Below the pieces are notes generated by a model. The model made no database searches and was not told where the DNA came from. It saw only the letters and a program-made list of their open reading frames with translations. DNA of 64,000 bases from Closterium sp. NIES-65 (Eukaryota; Streptophyta; Zygnematophyceae; Desmidiales; Closteriaceae), in assembly GCA_948144175.1 (NCBI GenBank), contig CANXME010002329.1, forward strand, positions 186,001-250,000. The letters run 5' to 3'. Positions 54,645 through 64,000 of the stretch are shown here, piece after piece. The position numbers and the translations under genes were made by a program. Positions within the stretch are counted from its first letter, which is position 1. Every line of letters starts with the position of its first letter.

Positions 54645-55644
54645 CGCTAACCCTAATAGACGCGAAAAGATCCCTTTTTGACGCTTCAACGTGGATACTG
54701 AGAATCGAGTTTCGGGATACTAGAAAAGGTCGCTAACCCTAAGGCCAGCGAACGCATCAAACTCGGAAATATCGTAGCGCCAACCCCGTAAACCCGCGCA
54801 TTGTAGCGGAAGTCGCGGGTATGGAGCACGCGACTACAAGAAAGAACGCTCTTAGAAAATTAGCGTCAGAAACAGGCGCTTCTTATGAACGCCTGCCAGC
54901 TCAGACCCTAGATAAGGGGCGTACGGTTCCAGACCCTAGATTTTATCAGGCAGGTAAGTGGTGGGGTGGGTAGTGCAGAGGGAGAGAGTGGGATAGAAGA
55001 AGATAGGAATGGCGAAAGTGGCGCACAAAATAACTTGGCGAAAGAATATACTGTGCTTCACACGAGTTTCGCGAAATCGCAGAACAGCAAGGTGCTTTCG
55101 CGAAATACAGCAGCTTTGTTTGCGACAACGACGACCGCTCGATCGAGGGGAAATCGAGAGTTCAGGGCAGCGAGGCTGTGATGGCATAGTGGCTCCATGC
55201 CTATCCCCCCACTAGTATCCCCACGCCGGTCTGCCCGGGCGCAATAAATATGCGCCCACGTAGACCGAGAAGATCCAGTCAGGATCACAGGCGCGAAGGG
55301 CCGACGATAACCGCCTCATAAAGGCAGGGAAACGGAAATTCGTATTTGTTGGGCTTGACTGTTGGCAAACAGTGAATTGAATGAGCAAACAGGGTGTATA
55401 TATTCATATCACTAGTTCAAGCCAACCAAGCAGCTCTATTTCAATGAGATTTAACATGTGCCAGTTCCTTTATCTGCTTCGCAATACCTAACCTCTGCCT
55501 CATTCCCATCCTTGATCCCCTCATTCTGATCCTTCATCCCCTCATTCTCATCCTTTATCCCCCCATTACTATCCTTCATCCCGTTATTTCCACCCTACTT
55601 GACTGGCCTTCTATCCACCAGTTCCATCCTTCGTTTCCTCATAT
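54645..55644. other. intergenic between B55 start and PF16 stop
   Basis: It contains the B55 promoter and the PF16 3' region. From 55500 to 55640 the minus strand continues the GGATGAAGGAT-type degenerate repeats that also make up the end of the PF16 coding tail. No other gene is recognised. Confidence 0.5.
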
Positions 55645-58600
55645 TTATCCTTCATTCCCCCAATTCCATCCTTCATTCCCCCCATTGCCATCCTCCGTTT
55701 CTCCATTTCCATAAGTCGTCCGCCCATTTCCACCTGTCATCCCCTCATTCCCATCCTTCAGCAGCATTCCCCCATTTCCGTCCTTCGCCTCCCCGCTACC
55801 ACCATCCTTCAGCACCCCTTCACCATCTCCCATCCCCACACGCTCCACCACTTCACCACCACCATCCACCACCTCATGCCGAGTGCTGCCCTTCCCTACA
55901 TTCATTGCTGCATCGGCTCTTCTCTCCTCACCAGCCCCACACCCCTCATCACTGGTCAACACACTGTGGTGTTTCTGCACCCGAGACCCACAATCCTCCA
56001 CCCCCGTATGCTCCACGCCACCACCACCACCCCCCACCTCATGTGGAGTGCTGCCCGTCACTACTTCCACTGCTGCATTGTCCCTCTTCTCTTTACCCGC
56101 CCCACTCCCCTCTTCATTGGTCAGCATACTCTGGTGTTTCTGCACACTAGAACCACCCCCATCCATCCCTCTTCCCTCCCCTTCAGTCACCCCTCCTTTC
56201 CCCTCCCCTCCTCCTCCCATTTCTCTTGTTCCACCTCCAGCTTCCTCCCTCCCTGCTTCTATCCGCTCCACTCCGCTCCTCCCCACTCGCACCTGCATCA
56301 GCTGCACCCCTCCATCCCCATCACCCCCCCACCCCCCCTCCCCATCACTCTCACCCTCCCCGCCCGTTCCTCCTTCCCCCATCTCCCCCTCCACCTCCTC
56401 CCCACCCTCCTCTTCTTCTCCCCCGTCCTCCTGCCCCTCCCCTTCCTCCTCCATCACAGGTCCCAAATCAGGAGCCTCCCACCCGCCTCTCCCCACCTCC
56501 TCCACATCAACCGGCCTCCTCCCGCCCCTCACGAACCTGCCTTCCCGAGCCTTGATCGACATGGCTCGGGGGCTAGCAGCGGCCGTAGCTATCGCAGCCC
56601 ACTCCGGCTTGACGCTGTCTGAGAGCTTCTGTAGGAGGTGCTGCTGGTAGTCTGCTGAGTAGAAACGGGAGACTTCAAAGGGGAAGAGAGAGTTGATAGA
56701 TGACACGTGGTCCTCCACTAGGTCCCAATCCACGCCGCCCTCTATGCAACGCACTGAGGCAGGATCAAATCGGGTCACCTTTGCCGCCCGGTCTCCTGGG
56801 CTCTCTGCATTAGCACTGTCAGCAGCAGCGGCGGCGGTAGCTGCGTTTGCAGCGGCGTCGGCAGCAGCAGCGGCTCTTTTTGCCTCTGCCAGCTGTAGCA
56901 GGCGCTGCAGACGAGTGAAGCCGTTCGACGCGAGGAAGGCTGGGCGGCAGGCATTGTCTTTAGCGAGCACTACAGACATGCGATGCAGGACAGACTCCAG
57001 TATGCCGTCCGGCAGCTTAGTCCACTGTATGGGAGCAGCGGAGGAGGGGAGGGGGGAAAGGGGAGGGGAGGAGAAAAGGGGAAGGGAGAAGAGGAAGGAC
57101 ACGGGGCAGAGAATGGAATGTGGGGAGGGGACACTTGGAAGTAGTGGGAAGCGTGAGGTGAATGGTAAGTGGATGCAACATTGGAGGATGAAAGCATGTG
57201 GAGAAGGACAGAGAAGGTGTGTGCTTGCAATATAGCAATGTACCTGCAGCAGTGCATCAGGAGCTTGGGGTGATTTTCGAGTCATCAAAAAAATCATCAC
57301 CTCTTGCAATGAGCTGAAGCAGCTGCGATGTACCTGCAGCAGCGCATCAAGCGCTTCGATGTCATTCACCCGGACCACCACATCCTTCACTGCCTGCACC
57401 AAGCGCTTCCGAGCCTCCGCACCATCCACCATAGCAGCAGCGGCAGGCCCGGCAACAGGTTCGGGAGCAGGGAGGTGAACGGTGGCTGCTGTTACCATGT
57501 CGATCAACACCCCACTGTCTGCCACGGCCTTGGCGTGGCTGGGACTGACATGTGTGAAGGAGACAGAGAATATGGGTAGGGAGTGAAAGGGAAGAGAAAG
57601 AACAATGTCATTAACCTGTGGATGCTGTTACTATGGCAGCCCGCACTCCACTGCCTGCCACGGGATTGGCATGGTTGGGACTGGCACGTGTGAAGGAGAC
57701 AGAGAATATGGGTAGGGAGTGAAAGGGAAGAGAAAGAACAATGTCATTAACCTGTGGATGCTGTTACTATGGCAGCCCGCACTCCACTGCCTGCCACGGG
57801 ATTGGCATGGTTGGGACTGGCACGTGTGAAGGAGACAGAGAATATGGGTAGGGAGTGAAAGGGAAGAGGAAGAACAATGTCATTAACCTGTGGATGCTGT
57901 TACTATGGCAGCCCGCACTCCACTGCCTGCCACGGGATTGGCATGGTTGGGACTGGCACGTGTGAAGGAGACAGAGAATATGGGTAGGGAGTGAAAGGGA
58001 AGAGAAAGAACAATGTCATTAACCTGTGGATGCTGTTACTATGGCAGCCCGCACTCCACTGCCTGCCACGGGATTGGCATGGTTGGGACTGGCACGTGTG
58101 AAGGAGACAGAGAATATGGGTAGGGAGTGAAAGGGAAGAGAAAGAACAATGTCATTAACCTGTGGATGCTGTTACTATGGCAGCCCGCACTCCACTGCCT
58201 GCCACGGGATTGGCATGGTTGGGACTGGCACGTGTGAAGGAGACAGAGAATATGGGTAGGGAGTGAAAGGGAAGAGAAAGAACAATGTCATTAACCTGTG
58301 GATGCTGTTACTATGGCAGCCCGCACTCCACTGCCTGCCACGGGATTGGCATGGTTGGGACTGGCACGTGTGAAGGAGACAGAGAATATGGGTAGGGAGT
58401 GAAAGGGAAGAGAAAGAACAATGTCATTAACCTGTGGATGCTGTTACTATGGCAGCCCGCACTCCACTGCCTGCCACGGGATTGGCATGGTTGGGACTGG
58501 CACGTGTGAAGGAGACAGAGAATATGGGTAGGGAGTGAAAGGGAAGAGAAAGAACAATGTCATTAACCTGTGGATGCTGTTACTATGGCAGCCCGCACTC

Positions 58601-61600
58601 CACTGCCTGCCACGGGATTGGCATGGTTGGGACTGGCACGTGTGAAGGAGACAGAGAATATGGGTAGGGAGTGAAAGGGAAGAGAAAGAACAATGTCATT
58701 AACCTGTGGATGCTGTTACTATGGCAGCCCGCACTCCACTGCCTGCCACGGGATTGGCATGGTTGGGACTGGCACGTGTGAAGGAGACAGAGAATATGGG
58801 TAGGGAGTGAAAGGGAAGAGAAAGAACAATGTCATTAACCTGTGGATGCTGTTACTATGGCAGCCCGCACTCCACTGCCTGCCACGGGATTGGCATGGTT
58901 GGGACTGGCACGTGTGAAGGAGACAGAGAATATGGGTAGGGAGTGAAAGGGAAGAGAAAGAACAATGTCATTAACCTGTGGATGCTGTTACTATGGCAGC
59001 CCGCACTCCACTGCCTGCCACGGGATTGGCATGGTTGGGACTGGCACGTGTGAAGGAGACAGAGAATATGGGTAGGGAGTGAAAGGGAAGAGAAAGAACA
59101 ATGTCATTAACCTGTGGATGCTGTTACTATGGCAGCCCGCACTCCACTGCCTGCCACGGGATTGGCATGGTTGGGACTGGCACGTGTGAAGGAGACAGAG
59201 AATATGGGTAGGGAGTGAAAGGGAAGAGAAAGAACAATGTCATTAACCTGTGGATGCTGTTACTATGGCAGCCCGCACTCCACTGCCTGCCACGGGATTG
59301 GCATGGCTGGGACTGGCATGTGCCAAGGGAACAGAGCAGAAAGGTAGAAAGTGCAAGAGAAGAAAGGATCACGAAAGCACATTGTTGGATGCTATGACCA
59401 CGTGTTACATAAATCTGCCAGTAACATACCCCTATCCAACATGAACCGAACCTTACCCCTCCCTATGCATCCTCACCCATCCTCACCATCCTCACATCCC
59501 CACTCGTCCTCACCCACGCTCACCCATGGGAAGCCATCTGGGAGAGCGCCCACGCGCAGGCCCCTTTGAGGGTGACGTCAGCGTCGCCCTCCACTATGAG
59601 ATCCTGCAGCGGGGATATGCCGTCCGATGCCACCACTGCCAGCGCTGCATCGGGGGAGGAAGCTGCGAGGAAGCCGAGGGCCACCACCACTGGGAGATGG
59701 AGGGGAATGGTATGGTGGTGGGTGGGGAATGAGGAGGGGTATGTGAGTGTGTGTGTGGCTGGAAATTGGATTGTGCGAGTGAGTGCCTTCTGTGAGAAAG
59801 TGCATGGAGGGTCTAAAGGCAATGCGTGACAAAGGAAGAAAGCAACATGACGGTCGGTCGCAGCATTGCACAAACAGGACATAAAGGAGATGGAACAGGA
59901 CAACCACAAACAGATCGAAAAGAGGCCACAAAAAGGGATTAAAAAAAAACATCAGTTACCGACCTGAAACTTTACCAGAGCCTCTCGTCATCCCCTTCCC
60001 CTCCCCTGCTCCCTCCCCTTCCCCTGCATCCCTCCACGTGCCCACAGCATCCAGCAGCAGCCCGATGCCCCCCATGCCCACCAGCCTGCCTGCTGCTGCC
60101 CTTTCCTCTCCGTCGCTGCTGCTGATGCCCCTAAGGAGAGTGCAAAGAGATTCCAGAGAGAACACAAGGGAAGCGCAAGCCTTTGGCCTGAAGTCACTGA
60201 CCTGAAACCTTGGCGGAGCCTTTGGTCATGCCCTCCCCCTCCCCTTCGTCCCTCCACGTGCCTACAGCATCCAGCAGCGGCCCAATGCCCCCCATGCCCA
60301 CCAGCCGGCCTGCTGCTGCCGGTCCCTGCCTCGCCACCTCCCTCACCGCCGCTGCTGCTGACGCCCGCAGGGAAGGGGATGAGTCGTGCAGGCAGAGCAG
60401 CAGGCGAGATGCTCCTGGTTGGTCCAACACTTGCTGCGGGGTATTTTAAGGACAGAGGGGAAAGTGGACAGGAGGAACGGGAGAGGGGGATGGGAAGAGG
60501 GGGGGAGGGGAAAGAGGGATTGGGGGAGACGGGTGGGTAGAGAAGGGTTGGAATGAGTAAGGGGAACGAGTCGTGCCGGAAGACAGGAGGCTATGCTGTA
60601 CCAAGGTTAACGGCTTAGAGCGGTTCAGAACGTTCTGGAAGTTTCAGAACGGCTTGCGAAGTTAGGAGCAGTGCTTACCAGGGCGAGGGACTGAGAGCAG
60701 TTCAGGGCGGTTCAGAACGGTTTGGAAGTTAGGAGCAGTGCTTACCAGGGCGAGGGATTCAGAGTGCCTGGCGATGGTAGAAAGGCAGACGCAGACCTGT
60801 AAGAAGTGCAGAGGGGTGCAGATGGGTGGGAGACAGGGGAAGCAGAAAGGGGCACAAGGGTGCAGAGCGGTTAAAAAAGCTGCAGAAGGGTGCGTGGAGA
60901 TGCAAAAGTTAAGCGTTTGTGTAGAAGAGGACAGGAGCAAACGTCGCGCACAGAGAGAAGTGAAGGGCACGTGCAGGGTTAGGAGGAAGGAAGGTGCAAG
61001 CGTGGTGGTGCAGAGCAGAAGGAGCCGTGATCACAGAGGGGTTCAGGGAGTGGGCAATGGGATACATGGGACGAGGTTCGAGTCGTTCAAAACAACAGGC
61101 ATATGAGAACAGCACCTGACGCCTTGTCTTGACGTCAGGTGATCCCAACAGAGAGACGGCGGCGGTAATGCCGCCCGCATCGGCCACGGCTGTAGCATGC
61201 AGCAGCGAGTGGCGTGCCACGTCAGTCAGCACTGAGAGGGCTATCCGCGCTACAGCCTCGTCCTGACATGAGGTATAAGGATATGAGACATGGGGAGATG
61301 GGATATGGGAGATGAGAGGTATAGGAACACGGGATATGGGGACAATATATTAGAGGACATGAGATGAAAGGGCAAAGGGCAGAAAGCTGGACGTGTGGAG
61401 AGGTAATGAGAGCATGAGAAAGGCAATGTCTGGCACAAGCATGAGCCTTTTGAAAGAGCAGGTCATTCATGAACGAGGGCATGAGTTACTGCTGACCAGG
61501 TCCCAATGCTGTTGTGAACCCCACCTGAAGGCATGTCACCAGCAACCGCACTGCACCCGTCTCAACCACTCTCATCGCCAGGTCACCGCTGTGCTTCGCC

Positions 61601-62662
61601 ACGTGGCCCAATGCGCACGCAGCAGTCTCCCGCACCGCCAGCATGGCATCCAGAAGGCACTCCGTCAGCAACGGCAGCACGCCCGCCTCTGCCAGCTCAG
61701 CGCCAGCGTGGCGCGACACGGCCTTGACTAGATATGCTGCTGCGCGCTTGTGGTGGCGATTGGTGCCGCTGGGGGTAGAGGGAGAAGAGAGGGGAAGACA
61801 AGAGGTGGAGGGAGAGGAGAGGGGAAGACGAGAGGTGGAGGGAGAGGAGAGGGGAAGTCGCGGGGTTGGAGGGAGAGAAAGATGAACGAAACGACGAGAG
61901 TGCTTCGCATGAAGAAGCCAGCATGTTGCGACGCACTCGTGCGTGGCACATGGCAGGAGAACCGCAGGAAATGAAACATTCAAGGCACCGTGACGTGGTG
62001 TGACGTGACGAAACGATTGACAAAGCTGGAGGACTGACGTGAGAGGCTTGCAGAGAGATCAACTGGCCGGGCGAATCCCCGAATTCTAAAAACACATTCA
62101 AATAGATTCAGTAAGAGGAGGACTGACGTGAGCGCTTTGCAGAGCGACGGCAGCACGTTGTGCTGCACGAGGTGGTGCGACCACGTATGCGACACATTCG
62201 CAAGGCGACCCAGCGACAGCGTCGCAGCGGATCGCACGGACGCCATGCTGTCCTGCGCGAGCGGCAGCAACAGCTGCAGCGCGCCAAGCGACAGCAGCGC
62301 CTCCGCGTTCTGCCGGGGAAGAAACGCGGGCGGACAGCGCATTCGAAGTCAATAGAGCTGGCGACACGCAAAGAATGAACCTCACCCAGCAGCACCATGA
62401 ATTCGCCATGAATTCGACACGAATTTGCCATGAAATCGCCATGAATTCGCCTGAAATTCGCCATGAATACGCCATGAATTCGCAGATCGAAGCTCGGATG
62501 CTGAGAGACACTGAGATTAAGGTGCACCTGAGGCGAAACCGCGAGTTCGCCAACTTTCATGACGAACTGCACGCGCGCGTCGCGGTACGCTTCCATTACC
62601 GCCACCACGGCTCGAGCCGCTTTGCACTGCGTGGGTGCTGGCAGCACCGCAGCCGCTGCCAT
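55645..62662 (-). CDS. SPAG6: PF16/SPAG6 axonemal central-apparatus armadillo protein (9 exons, ~915 aa)
   Basis: Exons 62662-62528, 62309-62128, 61768-61525, 61262-61116, 60796-60746, 60433-60202, 59689-59524, 57544-57334 and 57024-55645 join in frame. The order follows SPAG6/PF16: YRDARVQFVMKVGELA (family YQKARTQFVQMVAELA), ARM repeats (SVRSAATLSLGRLANVS, HHKRAAAYLVKAVSRH, AVRETAACALGHVAKHS, LSVLTDVARHS, LSTIARHSESLAL, LGFLAASSPDAALAVVA, LKGACAWALSQMASHG), then SSINSLFPFEVSRFYS, the counterpart of the conserved SINSCYPEEIVRYYSP. PF16 stabilises the C1 microtubule of the flagellar central pair. Animal SPAG6 is about 509 aa. Here an Ala-rich insert and a Gly/Glu-rich tail of about 300 residues, with a duplicated module of about 48 residues (VQKHQSMLTNEEGSGAG / VQKHHSVLTSDEGCGAG), follow the conserved end. 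Confidence 0.93.
57245..57275 (-). repeat. partial duplicate of the PF16 exon 8 3' end
   Basis: CCTGATGCACTGCTGCAG/GTACAT copies the end of exon 8 (GATGCGCTGCTGCAG/GTACAT, to 57334) about 85 bp downstream. A palindrome remnant, TTTTCGAGTCATCAAAAA, lies between the two copies (57284-57301). Confidence 0.75.
57545..59340. repeat. 136-bp satellite, 13 copies, built from a degenerate PF16 exon plus intron
   Basis: The GCCACGGGATTGGCATGGTT core recurs every 136 bp from 57657 to 59289, with almost no variation between copies. On the minus strand each unit contains a CCAG acceptor, a 65-base pseudo-exon homologous to the start of exon 8 (NHANPVAGSGVRAAIVTAST against SHAKAVADSGVLIDMVTAAT), a GTTAAT donor-like end and about 71 bases of intron. 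The array fills almost the whole intron between exons 7 and 8. The pseudo-exon's 65 bases are not a multiple of three, so joining two copies soon meets a stop. Confidence 0.95.
59962..60135 (-). repeat. duplicate of PF16 exon 6 3' half
   Basis: AAAGRLVGMGGIGLLLDAVGT and the following WRDAGEGEG.. to GSGKVSG/GTCGGT parallels exon 6 (AAAGRLVGMGGIGPLLDAVGT, ending 60202). It is open throughout, keeps the donor in the same phase, and has an upstream TAG. Its 5' half is absent, so it could replace only part of exon 6. A short exon 5 fragment also repeats at 60694-60675. Confidence 0.85.
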
Positions 62663-63238
62663 AGCTAAACGCGACAGGTACGTTATTTTACGATAATGGT
62701 TACACGATATTCCAAAGAAACCAGTAACTTCTGCGGAAGAACAAAACGCGGAAGTGCCGATGCGGGAGAAGCGTAACCATCGACGAGCGATTCGGCAAGC
62801 GCCTTTGAGTGGCCGTGAATCGTAAGAGAAATTCTGTCGTGTTACGTAATTCAGGAGTTCGTTGACTCCTTGACTGATTCCTTCACTTGTTTTCTATGAA
62901 CACAATTTCCTCTTTCTTAGTATGGACACTCTCCATGTCCTTGCTGCTGACTGCCCTGATATTTTCTTCACACAATGCATGTCAGCATTCCATGATCACT
63001 ATTTCCCCTGATATTTTCTTAAGCGTGGTGCAACTGCTTGCTTTCTGTTCGATATTCCGCGTTCCAGCACGGTATTGTAAGCTTTTGAGCGGTTCTGTCA
63101 GTTCACCGCTTCAAACCGTTTCTCACCTCTCCAACGTTCCGTTCAGAACTTGACGCGGAATGTCTCAACGAAACCAAGCGGGAAATCCGAATGACTTGAC
63201 GAGAAATCCGCAGGCGAACATGTACTTAGGTTTACCTG
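62663..63238. other. intergenic between PF16 start and gag fragment
   Basis: PF16 promoter region. I see no gene or repeat of note. Confidence 0.5.
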
Positions 63239-63973
63239 CTAGAGTCCAAAACGCGCCCGAAGCCCTGCGCACCACGCATCCCACGTGCTATATTGGGCTG
63301 TTTCGCAGAACGAACTCCAGGTGACAGCTGGACCCGAGGGCCCTTCCTCGTGCGGCGGTGGCTCGTAGGCGCGTGGCGATGTCACGATGACTCGCCACCA
63401 GTCCATGGCGGGGCCCCTGAGTAGTGAAACTGCATACCGAATCTTGGCGGCGTCCGACTCGACGTAGTTGGCGTCGAAAAACACGTTCATCGTGAAGACC
63501 CACGATTGAACTGTCGGGCCACCGCGTTGGCTTGGGTCGAAGCAGGGCGGGCGTTGCGGCTTGAGTGGCATTGGGGCCATCGTGGCGTTCCCTCCACTTG
63601 TCATCGCAAACTCCACGTGCCGACGGGCTTCTCGGGGCTCCCGTGGGCTTGATGCATTCCTGTTCCCTCCCATGCCGGGCATCGGTTGGGCTGCGCCGTC
63701 ACTGGCTGCGCCTGAGCGCTGTCCCGTGCTGTTGTTTTGCGTTGGTGTGCCGGATGAGATAACAATCGGCTCCTCCGAATGGACAGAAACATTGGTTGGC
63801 GCTTGGGAAGTTGTCGGAGCGTTCACCGTTGACTGTTGACGGGCGGAGTCACGTTCCGCCGTGAGCGTCGCGATTTCGAGCGCTGATTCCTCCAGCTGTC
63901 GCACGAGACGATCGAGTTGCTCCTGCGTCAACGTGGCGATAGTGAAATCAGCCATGGCAGGGGTGTCGGGCAA
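63239..63973 (-). pseudogene. truncated retrotransposon gag, probably Ty3/Gypsy type
   Basis: A 244-residue frame starts MPDTPAMADFTIATLTQEQL with a short coiled-coil-like segment, then a low-complexity linker, then a capsid-like domain (FDPSQRGGPTVQSWVFTMNVFF, LLRGPAMDWWRVI, TWDAWCAGLRARFGL). The spacing of the WW and the final W...F resembles the Retrotrans_gag domain. It stops directly after RARFGL, so no zinc knuckle or pol follows in the visible sequence. I infer a fragment of a Gypsy-type element; the rest is absent on the left. Domestication cannot be excluded. Confidence 0.65.
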
Positions 63974-64000
63974 GCTCAGCGAGAGCCTCAGTCGTGGCCG

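Noticed and set aside
57545..59340. CRISPR array or rDNA-like spacer as explanation of the 136-bp repeats
   Set aside because: There are no unique spacers between short repeats. Whole 136-bp units are identical and contain an exon copy, and the window is eukaryotic.

Overview
The window is nuclear DNA of a green plant-lineage organism. It carries nine recognisable host genes, most split by short GT-AG introns. Several families point to a streptophyte (land plant or charophyte-grade alga): a COBRA-like protein, an N-terminal-extended U-box/armadillo ligase, plant-type XRCC1, plant-type B55 and an EXO70-like protein. A PF16/SPAG6 axonemal gene implies a flagellate stage such as motile sperm or zoospores, which argues against seed plants other than cycads/Ginkgo and against Zygnematophyceae. 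I cannot name the species.

Layout, left to right. EXO70-like exocyst subunit (-, 3611 down past the left edge). A 717-bp fold-back MULE-type MITE (3924-4640). COBRA-like GPI protein (+, 12 exons, 6091-13085). PUB-type U-box/ARM E3 ligase (-, 4 exons, 17980-13758). XRCC1 (+, 19111-21108). A hAT-like MITE (about 21504-21681). DHX35/DEAH8 RNA helicase (+, 21 exons, 22026-32695). A bacterial-type NagZ-like GH3 glycosidase (-, 35163-32922), tail to tail with the helicase. A complete, apparently very young Copia retrotransposon (36216-42287) with identical 400-bp LTRs and a 5-bp target duplication. A GH30 endo-galactanase-like secreted enzyme (-, 45046-42532). PP2A B55 regulatory subunit (-, 12 exons, 54644-46063). 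PF16/SPAG6 (-, 9 exons, 62662-55645). A truncated Gypsy-type gag (-, 63973-63239). For seven genes I assembled an exon chain by hand that stays in frame from start to stop.

The genes are ordinary housekeeping, cell-wall and motility functions with no evident pathway clustering. The striking property is structural. Nearly every multi-exon gene has exon-sized tandem duplications, complete or partial and often degenerate, lying in the neighbouring intron and frequently keeping an acceptor or donor site. The extreme case is in PF16, where a degenerate copy of one exon with its splice signals has become a 136-bp, 13-copy satellite that fills an intron. Short palindromes of two kinds (cores GAGGCGCCTC and GAGTCGACTC) recur in introns and intergenic DNA, often at the junctions of these duplications or between direct repeats. 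Introns also hold several clean minisatellites (14, 20, 22, 23, 28 and 31 bp), a (GT)36 tract starting exactly at a 5' splice site, and a long CAC tract.
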